Source: Gemmatimonadota bacterium (lineage in GTDB: Bacteria; Latescibacterota; UBA2968; UBA8231). From it: a stretch of DNA of 30,996 nt. A model generated the notes under the pieces. That model made no database searches. It was given only the letters and a program-made list of their open reading frames with translations, and had not been told where the DNA came from. The stretch is taken from the NCBI GenBank assembly GCA_002712305.1, contig PATE01000028.1, positions 11,159 through 42,154 on the forward strand, given 5' to 3'. Below are positions 1-6,625 of this stretch, piece after piece. The translations under genes were made by a program, and so were the position numbers. Within the stretch, counting starts at the first letter, position 1. Every line of letters begins with the position of its first letter.

Positions 1-63
1 ACTCAGGGCATCATCGTCGGGCGAGGCGAGCGCATCGTCATCGGATCTGGGGGAATCGCTCAC
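1..63 (-). CDS. N-terminus of an unidentified protein, cut by the window edge
   Basis: A reading frame opens with GTG at 63-61, overlapping the TGA stop of the upstream GINT1-like gene in a GTGA arrangement, and stays open to the window edge. Only about 21 residues are visible. They are very acidic and contain a near-duplicate (DDDALAS followed by P and DDDALS). No function can be assigned. The overlap with the preceding gene matches the spacing elsewhere in this operon, which is the main reason to believe it is a real start. Confidence 0.45.
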   Translation of the reverse strand, partial: MSDSPRSDDDALASPDDDALS

Positions 64-1568
64 GGCCATCGGCGTCGATCACGATGCAGGTCGATGACCC
101 GTATCCACCGATCGGTGTTCAGCGTATGAAGTCGGTTGGCCCCAAAGGACCCCGGCTCAAGGCGCAGCAGGGGGCGCTCGCGAAATCGGCTCGTCGTCAA
201 CTCGGTCACCTCAAAGATCGTCAGTGCGCGGCCGTAACGATGACTGCAGTCCTGGGCGGGGCGGCACAACCTCTGACCCCAGAAGAACAAGCCACCCGCC
301 GGGCGCGCCCGACCGGGATCCGAGACCACAGGGTTGGCTGGGTGAGGTGTCCACGGTCCGAGAGGACTGTCACAGTAGAAGATATGGAGTTCATCATGAA
401 CAGATGTTTCTGGTTGTCCAAGATTGGTCCACATCCACCATCGATCGCCAATCTGCTCAACGGTTACGTCCACGGCATGCACCTGCTCCATCGCCACCGT
501 CTCTAACTCCCACTGCAGCGGATCGCCATTTTGCTGTCGATACACCTCAACCGTGCGATTCGATGAGGTCTCTGGAATCATGAAACGTTCACCGGACCAG
601 TTGAAGACATGCGGATGAGATAGGTGACCGTCGGTTTCAAGGCAGGTACCGAGGTGCTTGAAGCCGCCGTCCCGATTCACTTCCAGCACCGCAATCTGCC
701 CTCGCCCGACGGGGTCTTTCCACTCTTCCAGATAGATGTGGGCAATGTCATCGGAGATCACCACGGGGAAGGGGTCGGCCCAGAATCGATCACCTGGGGG
801 GTGCACGAAATGCAGGTCATCGGCATGCAGTTCAGGTGAGGCGGGCGGCTCAAACTGCACACCCAAGTACCATCCGTTCTTCCTCAAGGTGCGGCGGAGT
901 GCCGTGCGCAGTGCACGTACAGGGCGCCTGTGCTGTGCGACCGCCAGCGATGGCAGGTCGGGTTCGTTGGCGGGTAGATCGTCAGCGATCAGATCTCGCA
1001 ATCCGCGAACCGGCAGGTGTGACGCCCGCCACAGCAGACGCTGACGCGTGATCGCCGGAGAAAGGGTGTGGACCCGAACTCGGCTGGGTCGAAGGATCCG
1101 ATCTCCGCCGATCTGACGCAGACATACCGTCTCGGTGCCCAACCCGTCGATGGTGGCGCCACGACCCAGGTCGGCAGGCAGTTGGAGGTCCCAGATTCCC
1201 CATCGTGGAGAGGGGGGGACCGGTAGATTGTCCTGCTGGACATTGAGCGAGCCATCGATGTCGACACCGAGGCAGAAGACGATGTCCACCGCGTCCGGGG
1301 TTGGCCAAGGGGCTTGGCTGGCCTGCACGGGGAGGTCGACCGGTCGCTTCGCTTCGGCATTCGGGCCCGTGATCATCCGGCGATCAAGGGGGTCGAGGAT
1401 TCCCTTCCATGGGACGCGACGGGCACGCCGATGATGCAGGCTGACGATGTCGGAGCACTCTGCCAGCTTTTCCACCGCCGACACAATCCAGGCAGCAGGA
1501 TCGGTGTCAGGGAGCAAGACCCCGACACGAGGTCTGGTCTGGCCCGTCGTCGCCTCCAGGGTATTCAT
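60..1568 (-). CDS. GINT1-like protein: formyltransferase-like N-terminus plus beta-propeller
   Basis: A protein of about 502 aa. The N-terminal half (from RPRVGVLLPD) resembles the formyltransferase-like domain of bacterial proteins that carry a glucosamine inositolphosphorylceramide transferase 1 N-terminal domain, including the 'LDRRMITGPN...VDL' stretch. The C-terminal half (about residue 230 on) is that GH43-like propeller, with GDRFWADPFP, HLSHPHVF, RFMIPETSSN, HAVDVTV and SRPAGG-like blade motifs. The ATG at 1568 is chosen because GGAG lies about 8 nt upstream and similarity starts just after; an earlier ATG at 1697 would run into the sulfotransferase gene. The propeller probably recognises or modifies a glycan or glycolipid, but no bacterial activity is firmly known to me. 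It is the penultimate visible gene of the left operon. Confidence 0.7.
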   Translation of the reverse strand: MNTLEATTGQTRPRVGVLLPDTDPAAWIVSAVEKLAECSDIVSLHHRRARRVPWKGILDPLDRRMITGPNAEAKRPVDLPVQASQAPWPTPDAVDIVFCLGVDIDGSLNVQQDNLPVPPSPRWGIWDLQLPADLGRGATIDGLGTETVCLRQIGGDRILRPSRVRVHTLSPAITRQRLLWRASHLPVRGLRDLIADDLPANEPDLPSLAVAQHRRPVRALRTALRRTLRKNGWYLGVQFEPPASPELHADDLHFVHPPGDRFWADPFPVVISDDIAHIYLEEWKDPVGRGQIAVLEVNRDGGFKHLGTCLETDGHLSHPHVFNWSGERFMIPETSSNRTVEVYRQQNGDPLQWELETVAMEQVHAVDVTVEQIGDRWWMWTNLGQPETSVHDELHIFYCDSPLGPWTPHPANPVVSDPGRARPAGGLFFWGQRLCRPAQDCSHRYGRALTIFEVTELTTSRFRERPLLRLEPGSFGANRLHTLNTDRWIRVIDLHRDRRRWP

Positions 1569-1599
1569 CCCACGGCTCCAGCGAATCTCGCCTGAATCA

Positions 1600-2454
1600 T
1601 CAGGCCGGCTCGTAGCCAAATTGCTCAAGGGTGGGGCCGGCCTCGGCCCGGATGGTATCGACCTCGTCAGGGAGGAGGCGGGCGATCGACTCGGCATTCA
1701 TGTTGCGAATCGGAGACGCGACGCCGTGCACGTGGAATGTGTCCGACGTGGTTTCAGTACCCAGGGGAGGCAGTTGCAGGAATCCGGTGATCTCATTCAA
1801 GACATGGGCTGGACGATCCGTCAGCTCTTCGTAGGTCACCTGAAGGAATCGGTCCAGACCTGGTCGGTCGCCAGAGACCACCTCGTGGCTGACACGCCAC
1901 TGTTCTGCGCATAGATCGATGGGATAGCGGTCGCCGAACTCCTCGCGGCCATGCCGGCGAGGCTCGGTCTTGCGGCGGATTCCCTCGGCCACGGCATAAC
2001 CATTGCGCACCAGATAAATGAAGGACGCAGGCGCAAAGGCAGCCTGCAGGAAGGGGAGTCGAGTTGTGTTGGCAATGGACTTCTCCAACACACATTCCGC
2101 GGATGGGGGCAGGGCGAGAGACCACTGTCGACGAATCCGCTCGCTGAGGACGGGGGTGTTCTCGTCGACGGGAATCTGCATCTCGTCCCGGCAGCGAGAC
2201 CACATACGCTGCCAGCCGAAGGTCTCGGGCCGGGGGAGAGAATCGGTGAGACGAACGCCCTCCGAGGGCAACGAGCTGATCTGCGGATGTCGCCCCAGCA
2301 GATCGCGCAACAGGGTCGTTCCTGAGTTGTAACATCCGACGATGAAGATCCAACGATCCGGGGTAATCGCCGTCGCCCAGCGGCCACTCAGCCCCTGTAC
2401 CCAACGCTTCTTCAGCAGGCCCTTGTGAGCACGCTGCAACAAGGATGGGCTCAT
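1600..2454 (-). CDS. PAPS-dependent sulfotransferase family protein
   Basis: A protein of 284 aa. A 5'-phosphosulfate binding loop (IVGCYNSGTTLLRDLLG, about residues 38-53) and a 3'-phosphate motif (YLVRNGYAVAEGIRR, about 146-160) mark it as a sulfotransferase using 3'-phosphoadenylyl sulfate. It has no signal peptide, so it acts in the cytoplasm or at the inner membrane face. The ATG overlaps the stop of the GT4 glycosyltransferase gene (ATGA, 2451-2454), pointing to translational coupling. Placement between a glycosyltransferase and the GINT1-like protein suggests sulfation of a glycan or glycolipid; the acceptor is not visible from sequence. Confidence 0.85.
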   Translation of the reverse strand: MSPSLLQRAHKGLLKKRWVQGLSGRWATAITPDRWIFIVGCYNSGTTLLRDLLGRHPQISSLPSEGVRLTDSLPRPETFGWQRMWSRCRDEMQIPVDENTPVLSERIRRQWSLALPPSAECVLEKSIANTTRLPFLQAAFAPASFIYLVRNGYAVAEGIRRKTEPRRHGREEFGDRYPIDLCAEQWRVSHEVVSGDRPGLDRFLQVTYEELTDRPAHVLNEITGFLQLPPLGTETTSDTFHVHGVASPIRNMNAESIARLLPDEVDTIRAEAGPTLEQFGYEPA

Positions 2455-3662
2455 CCGGGCACCGCCGCTGGCTGCACATCAGCCACCGTGTCTTTGCCGG
2501 CGACGACTCTCTGCACCATCTCAAAACTCGCTTGCCCGAGAGATTCGATCGAGAAGTGATCCTCAACATGAGAGTGGGCCTGGGTTCCGAGTTGCTGGCG
2601 CAGTTCAGCGTCGGCGAGGAGTCGATCGAGAGCCTCGGCCAGGGCGTGCTGGTCGTCTGGAGGTACCAGGAGCCCCGTCTTCCCGTCGACTACGACCTCA
2701 GGCGTTCCACCATCATCGCAGCCGATGGCGGGCAGGCCAAAGGCCCCCGCCTCGATAAACACATTGCCCAGTCCCTCTCGGACACTGGGCAGGGCGAAGA
2801 TGCCGGCTCTCTCATACTGCTCGTACAACGCCGCCGAACGGGGCTCGATCGAGCCGACGAAGTCCACGTGCTCGTCGATGTGCAACTCAAAGGTCATTCT
2901 CTCGAGTCGATCCCTCTGCGGGCCTTCTCCAACCACGATGAGCCGTGCGGCGTCGTGACGCTGTCTCACCAGGGCCATGGCCCGCAGCAAGACATCGATC
3001 CGCTTCTGTCGCTGCAGTCGGGCGACGGTGAGGATCGTCGTCGGCGAACGCACAGCCTGCGCTCTCGCAGATGCGCTCTTCCTCAGATCGAAGGCCGGCG
3101 GGCTGACGAACAGTCGCTGGGCAGAAAGCCCCTTGGCGACGGCTACATCACACAATGCGCGACTGACGACGGCGATCGCGCTGGAGCGTGCATAACATCG
3201 TCGATGGAAAACGCTCTCCAGCCAACGGGCCGGGGTCCGGCCGGGGAGCCGCGAGGAAATATCGGTGCCGCGCACGCAGGATATCGTCGGCCATCGCGGT
3301 GCACCCAGTTTGGACACCAGACCCGCCACGCGGGTGCCCATGCCATTGGTCGTCCACAGGCAGTGGGGTTGAAAGCGAGCGATCTCCTGTACCAGTGCGG
3401 CACGACAGCGGACATAACGACGCACCGCTGAAGTGGTATAGGGGATCCACTGCACATCGATGTCGTCGTCTGTGACGGTCTGCGGAATGGCCACGTCGGA
3501 GGGCAAGGGCGCGGGACCGGTCAGCGACGGGGGAGCCTGCGTTAGCACCCGGACCTGAGCCCCCGATGCAGACAACCCGGTGGCAAGAGCATGGGTGTAG
3601 CTGGCCGTGCCCGCCGCAGAAGGGGGAAACTGCGTGCCGAAAAGCAAAACACGGAGACTCAC
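2451..3662 (-). CDS. GT4-family glycosyltransferase
   Basis: A protein of 403 aa with the GT-B layout. The N-terminal domain begins with LLFGTQFPPSAAGTASYTHA, as in GT4 enzymes that approach the acceptor with a flexible glycine/proline loop. The C-terminal domain has ILTVARLQRQKRIDVLLRA, VVGEGPQRDRLE and the EX7E donor-binding motif (EGLGNVFIE), followed by GGTPEVV and TGLLVPP. It should transfer a hexose or related sugar from a nucleotide sugar with retention. The start is GTG at 3662, overlapping the stop of the CDP-alcohol phosphotransferase gene (GTGA). No transmembrane segment is evident. Donor and acceptor are unknown. Confidence 0.88.
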   Translation of the reverse strand: MSLRVLLFGTQFPPSAAGTASYTHALATGLSASGAQVRVLTQAPPSLTGPAPLPSDVAIPQTVTDDDIDVQWIPYTTSAVRRYVRCRAALVQEIARFQPHCLWTTNGMGTRVAGLVSKLGAPRWPTISCVRGTDISSRLPGRTPARWLESVFHRRCYARSSAIAVVSRALCDVAVAKGLSAQRLFVSPPAFDLRKSASARAQAVRSPTTILTVARLQRQKRIDVLLRAMALVRQRHDAARLIVVGEGPQRDRLERMTFELHIDEHVDFVGSIEPRSAALYEQYERAGIFALPSVREGLGNVFIEAGAFGLPAIGCDDGGTPEVVVDGKTGLLVPPDDQHALAEALDRLLADAELRQQLGTQAHSHVEDHFSIESLGQASFEMVQRVVAGKDTVADVQPAAVPG

Positions 3663-4942
3663 GCCTCGGCTCTCCCGCGCACACCACCGGTCAGGTCTTC
3701 GCGCACACCGCCTGTCAGGCCGATCCAGGCAAATCGTAAGACGTGGATGGCGAGGGTCAGCACCATACCTGCCGCCATCGCGACAAAAGCGGACTCGACA
3801 AGGCCAGCGGCGACACCGATGGTGAGCACGAGCAGGTGCATGTTCCGTCGCACGGCGAACAGGTGGAAGAAGGCATCGAAGGGCCGTGCATCAAATAACT
3901 CCCGGCCAAATCGTCGGCGAAACTCACCCGACACCACCTTGTCGACGAGGAAACAAGCCACCGTCGTCCAACAGCTGAGCATCGCAACCGAGGGTGTCCA
4001 CAGATCGCCGTCCGTCAGATGCCAACCGATAGCGACAAACCACAGGCCGAGCCCGGGCATGGCTGACAGGTGTTCGATGGTCCCCATCGCATCCGACAGA
4101 TTCAGCGTCAGGCGTGCCAGTTTTCCGTCGATCGAGTCGAGCAGGACTCCCGCCCAGGCGCTGACACACCCCAACGCCACATGCCCTGTTGCGAAACAGG
4201 GGATGGCAAGCCAGATCCCGGCGATGGACAAGACGGTGAACAGATTCGGGCTCAGCGTCGTGCGACTCAGACAGCGTGTCAGAAGACGAACGAGGTGGTA
4301 GTAGCCATAACGCGCGATGGCGTCGATGACCCCCTTGAAGGTGCGTCGGTACAGCAGATGATCGACGTGGCGTAGCTGTGATCGTTCGGTAAGGCGGATC
4401 ATGAAGGCGGGCATGGTCAGGCGCAGTTCGGGGACATAGGTGTCCAGCTGCTCCACCGTCGTTGAGTTCAGTCCCTGCGCCAGTTGCCGCACACCGACGA
4501 ACTGCGCTGACGACTTCTCCAGCACGGCATGCCAATGCTGTGCAGAAAGCCAAACCAGGGTGGTCTCCGTCGCTGTCACGCAGTGGTCGGGTCCTGCCGC
4601 CAACAGATGATGCCAAAGGCGGTCGTCGTGAACGACATCACCATCGGCGACCAACAGCCCGCCTTCCAGGTCGGGCATGACGTCTGCTAACTGCTCTGCG
4701 CTCTGCACGACATCGATCTGCAGGGGGTGGATATCACGAAGATCTGGGCGCCAACGGTGTAGCTCCCATTCGACGTCGGATCCGACGTACACCACGACGT
4801 ATTCGATTCCACACAGCGAGGCCTGACGAAGTACCCGCTCGGCGATACTCATTCCCCACAGAGGCAGGTTCGATGCAGGACGGCTGCTGTCCACGAGCAG
4901 CACCCTTGGTGTTGCAGAGGATCGCAAGGCTGCTTCAGTCAC
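3659..4942 (-). CDS. Nucleotidyltransferase-like / CDP-alcohol phosphotransferase fusion with incomplete signature
   Basis: A protein of 427 aa. Residues 1 to about 200 resemble a sugar-nucleotidyltransferase fold (RVLLVDSS..., LLVADGDVVHDD, NSTTVEQLDTYVPE) but lack the glycine-rich GxGTRxxP nucleotide loop. Residues about 228-420 are a membrane-embedded CDP-alcohol phosphotransferase domain with several hydrophobic helices. Its signature starts correctly (D269 S I D272 G K L A R277), but the expected G-x3-D-x3-D is replaced by a stretch reading MGTIEHLSA, so the third and fourth metal/catalytic aspartates are not found. The layout recalls the inositol-phosphate cytidylyltransferase/phosphotransferase fusion. 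The GTG start overlaps the methyltransferase gene by 8 nt. It may be a variant or inactive enzyme of phospholipid headgroup synthesis. Confidence 0.78.
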   Translation of the reverse strand: MTEAALRSSATPRVLLVDSSRPASNLPLWGMSIAERVLRQASLCGIEYVVVYVGSDVEWELHRWRPDLRDIHPLQIDVVQSAEQLADVMPDLEGGLLVADGDVVHDDRLWHHLLAAGPDHCVTATETTLVWLSAQHWHAVLEKSSAQFVGVRQLAQGLNSTTVEQLDTYVPELRLTMPAFMIRLTERSQLRHVDHLLYRRTFKGVIDAIARYGYYHLVRLLTRCLSRTTLSPNLFTVLSIAGIWLAIPCFATGHVALGCVSAWAGVLLDSIDGKLARLTLNLSDAMGTIEHLSAMPGLGLWFVAIGWHLTDGDLWTPSVAMLSCWTTVACFLVDKVVSGEFRRRFGRELFDARPFDAFFHLFAVRRNMHLLVLTIGVAAGLVESAFVAMAAGMVLTLAIHVLRFAWIGLTGGVREDLTGGVRGRAEA

Positions 4943-5450
4943 CGGCGGGTTGTCGTCGCGATTTTCTAGAGACGCCGTCGTGGCCGCGCCACGGCTGACA
5001 GAGATTCGCGAAGTGTTTGAGCGACGCGCTCTTGATCACGATCGCCTCGGGTCGAAGAACGGTGGCATACATGGTGAGCAGAGATATCGTGTCGAGCAGC
5101 GATCGATAGCCGGACAGGCCAGACATGTCGATATAGATCTTGCTGAATCGCTCGATGTCGAGTTCGCTGGCAAGGTCTGCCGCGGCGCGCACATCAAAGG
5201 CGTCCAGGACGGCGAACTCGCACTCGGGGTGCTCGCGCCGGGCCCGGTCGATACAGTCGGCACTGACATCGGTACCGACGACACGTGAACAGGCGGGGGC
5301 AATCTGTACCGTCGTCGTCCCCCATTCGCACCCGATCTCCAGGACGGTATCGAGCTCGGAGACCCACGTCCCGATCGTCTGTCGGTATTCGTGAACATCG
5401 CGTGTACCGATGAATTTCGTCTTCAGCTTGAACTGCTGGTTGTTGGGCAA
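4935..5450 (-). CDS. Class I SAM-dependent methyltransferase
   Basis: A protein of 171 aa with a Rossmann-type SAM-binding motif (TVLEIGCEWGTTTVQIA, about residues 35-51), an acidic residue ending strand 2 (VVGTDVSADCIDRAR) and a strand-4 region with IYIDMSGLSG. The start used is TTG at 5450, preceded by a purine-rich GAGAG about 8 nt upstream and 15 nt after the stop of the DUF1961 gene; no ATG lies nearby in frame. The basic C-terminal tail overlaps the next gene by 8 nt. The substrate is unknown. Its position in the operon suggests modification of the product made by the neighbouring transferases, or a shared regulatory unit only. Confidence 0.75.
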   Translation of the reverse strand: MPNNQQFKLKTKFIGTRDVHEYRQTIGTWVSELDTVLEIGCEWGTTTVQIAPACSRVVGTDVSADCIDRARREHPECEFAVLDAFDVRAAADLASELDIERFSKIYIDMSGLSGYRSLLDTISLLTMYATVLRPEAIVIKSASLKHFANLCQPWRGHDGVSRKSRRQPAGD

Positions 5451-5465
5451 TTGTGGTGGCTCTCT

Positions 5466-6152
5466 TCAGGACAGCGGTTCGATGGCTTCGATACGAAGAT
5501 TCGCATATTCCGCGATCAGCGGCGCCATCTGTCGAAAACCGATCCGGCCCCCGGTGAGAATCGGGCCAAACTCGGTTTCAGGATCCTTCCACGAAAACAC
5601 GGTCAGATCCCGAATCTCAAAGTGCACGTGGGGACCCGATTTGACCAATGTCATGGCATAGGGTTCGTGAACATCGGCGATACCCGGCAGGGGGTCGGCG
5701 CCCTGCGCCACGAGATGGAACCCGTGACTCTTGCGCAGATTGCAGCGCTGGAAGGCACGTTCCGTGGGCGCCTTGCGCCGGAAGTAGGAGACGTGCAGCG
5801 CGTCGAGATCCCCGTGATGATACTGTTCGTAGGGTCCACTTCGCGGCTGCAGGGTCGGGTCGCAGAGGTCCTTTCCTCCATGTCCCACGGCAGAGAAAAA
5901 CAGAATCGCCAGACCCGGTTCGCGAATCGGTCGAAAGTCCCAGGTGATACGAACATGATCGGGAAAATTCTCGGGGCACCAGAATACGATGTTTGCCGCT
6001 TGGCCCTGCCCCGGATCGATCAGGTGATCGAGTCGCAGACAGCCCATGGGAAAACTGGGCACACCAGAACCCTCGAGGATGAAATCTTCAACCGAGGCCG
6101 GCCCATCCAGAGGATTCTCGTAGAGGGTTTCGCGAACCACGATATCGAACAC
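5466..6152 (-). CDS. DUF1961 family protein
   Basis: About 228 aa. The body (VRETLYENPLDGP, ITWDFRPIREPGLAILFF, GDLDALHVSYFRRK, GFRQMAPLIAEYANLRI) matches what I recall of DUF1961, predicted concanavalin-like beta-sandwich proteins often found near sulfatases and oxidoreductases in Planctomycetes and FCB bacteria. I chose GTG at 6152 because AAGGA lies 9 nt upstream and the family similarity starts there; the longer frame overlaps the 4-TM gene in another frame. It has no signal peptide in this form. It may bind or act on a carbohydrate; no activity is established. Confidence 0.8.
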   Translation of the reverse strand: MFDIVVRETLYENPLDGPASVEDFILEGSGVPSFPMGCLRLDHLIDPGQGQAANIVFWCPENFPDHVRITWDFRPIREPGLAILFFSAVGHGGKDLCDPTLQPRSGPYEQYHHGDLDALHVSYFRRKAPTERAFQRCNLRKSHGFHLVAQGADPLPGIADVHEPYAMTLVKSGPHVHFEIRDLTVFSWKDPETEFGPILTGGRIGFRQMAPLIAEYANLRIEAIEPLS

Positions 6153-6157
6153 GGTCT

Positions 6158-6490
6158 TCAGTCCTTGAAAACGCTCAGCACAAGGGATGTAACGGAAACG
6201 ACCAGACCGCCGAGGAAGGCTGCGGCGAAGGTGTCGATGACCAGACCCGCTGTGAACCACGCCGCCAATCCGAGCATGGCCGCATTGACGACAAGGGTGA
6301 ACAAGCCGAGCGTCAACAACAGCATCGGTAGGGAGAGAAGCAGAACGATCGGTTTGATCACCGCATTCACGAGTCCGAATACGAGGGCCACGATGGCGAC
6401 CTCAATGGGGTTTTCGGACAAATGCATCCCATCCACCAACCACGCGGCAAACCACAGCGCAAAAGCATTGATGAGAAGTTTGATCAGCAT
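6158..6490 (-). CDS. Small 4-TM membrane protein, phage-holin superfamily IV (YvlD-like)
   Basis: About 110 aa and almost entirely hydrophobic, with four predicted membrane helices (LLINAFALWFAAWLVDGM; VAIVALVFGLVNAVIKP; LLLSLPMLLLTLGLFTLVVNA; AFLGGLVVSVTSLVLSVF). The pattern FGLVNAVIKPIV...TLGLFTLVVNAAML is characteristic of the 'mycobacterial 4 TMS phage holin' family, which is mostly chromosomal and unrelated to lysis. ATG at 6490 is chosen over an upstream codon because GGGAGG lies 8 nt before it. It is the first gene of the left operon and diverges from the toroid gene. Function is unknown. Confidence 0.85.
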   Translation of the reverse strand: MLIKLLINAFALWFAAWLVDGMHLSENPIEVAIVALVFGLVNAVIKPIVLLLSLPMLLLTLGLFTLVVNAAMLGLAAWFTAGLVIDTFAAAFLGGLVVSVTSLVLSVFKD

Positions 6491-6504
6491 GTGGCGTCCC
6501 TCCC

Positions 6505-6526
6505 CCTGCAAAGCAGCGCTTGCAGG
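6505..6526. promoter_or_regulatory. Inverted repeat in the divergent intergenic region
   Basis: CCTGCAA and TTGCAGG form a perfect 7-bp inverted repeat separated by 8 bases, 15 bp upstream of the holin-like ATG and 100 bp upstream of the divergent toroid gene. It could be an operator for a dimeric regulator of both units or a small hairpin. No second copy was seen in the window. Confidence 0.3.
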
Positions 6527-6625
6527 TGGAGCCGGTCAAGCAGACAAAGACGAACACAGCACTGGCGAGCCACCAACGGCTGCCACGAAGAAACTCTCCG
6601 AGCCGCGCTTGAAAGGCGATAGACC

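Noticed and set aside
1591-1604. Short palindrome CCTGA-ATCA-TCAGG between the sulfotransferase and GINT1-like genes
   Set aside because: A 5-bp stem with no T-run is too weak to call a terminator and could be chance.
2445-3431. Long plus-strand open frame (328 codons) opposite the GT4 gene
   Set aside because: It lies antisense to a clear glycosyltransferase, has no recognisable motif, and is the kind of shadow frame that GC-rich coding DNA produces.
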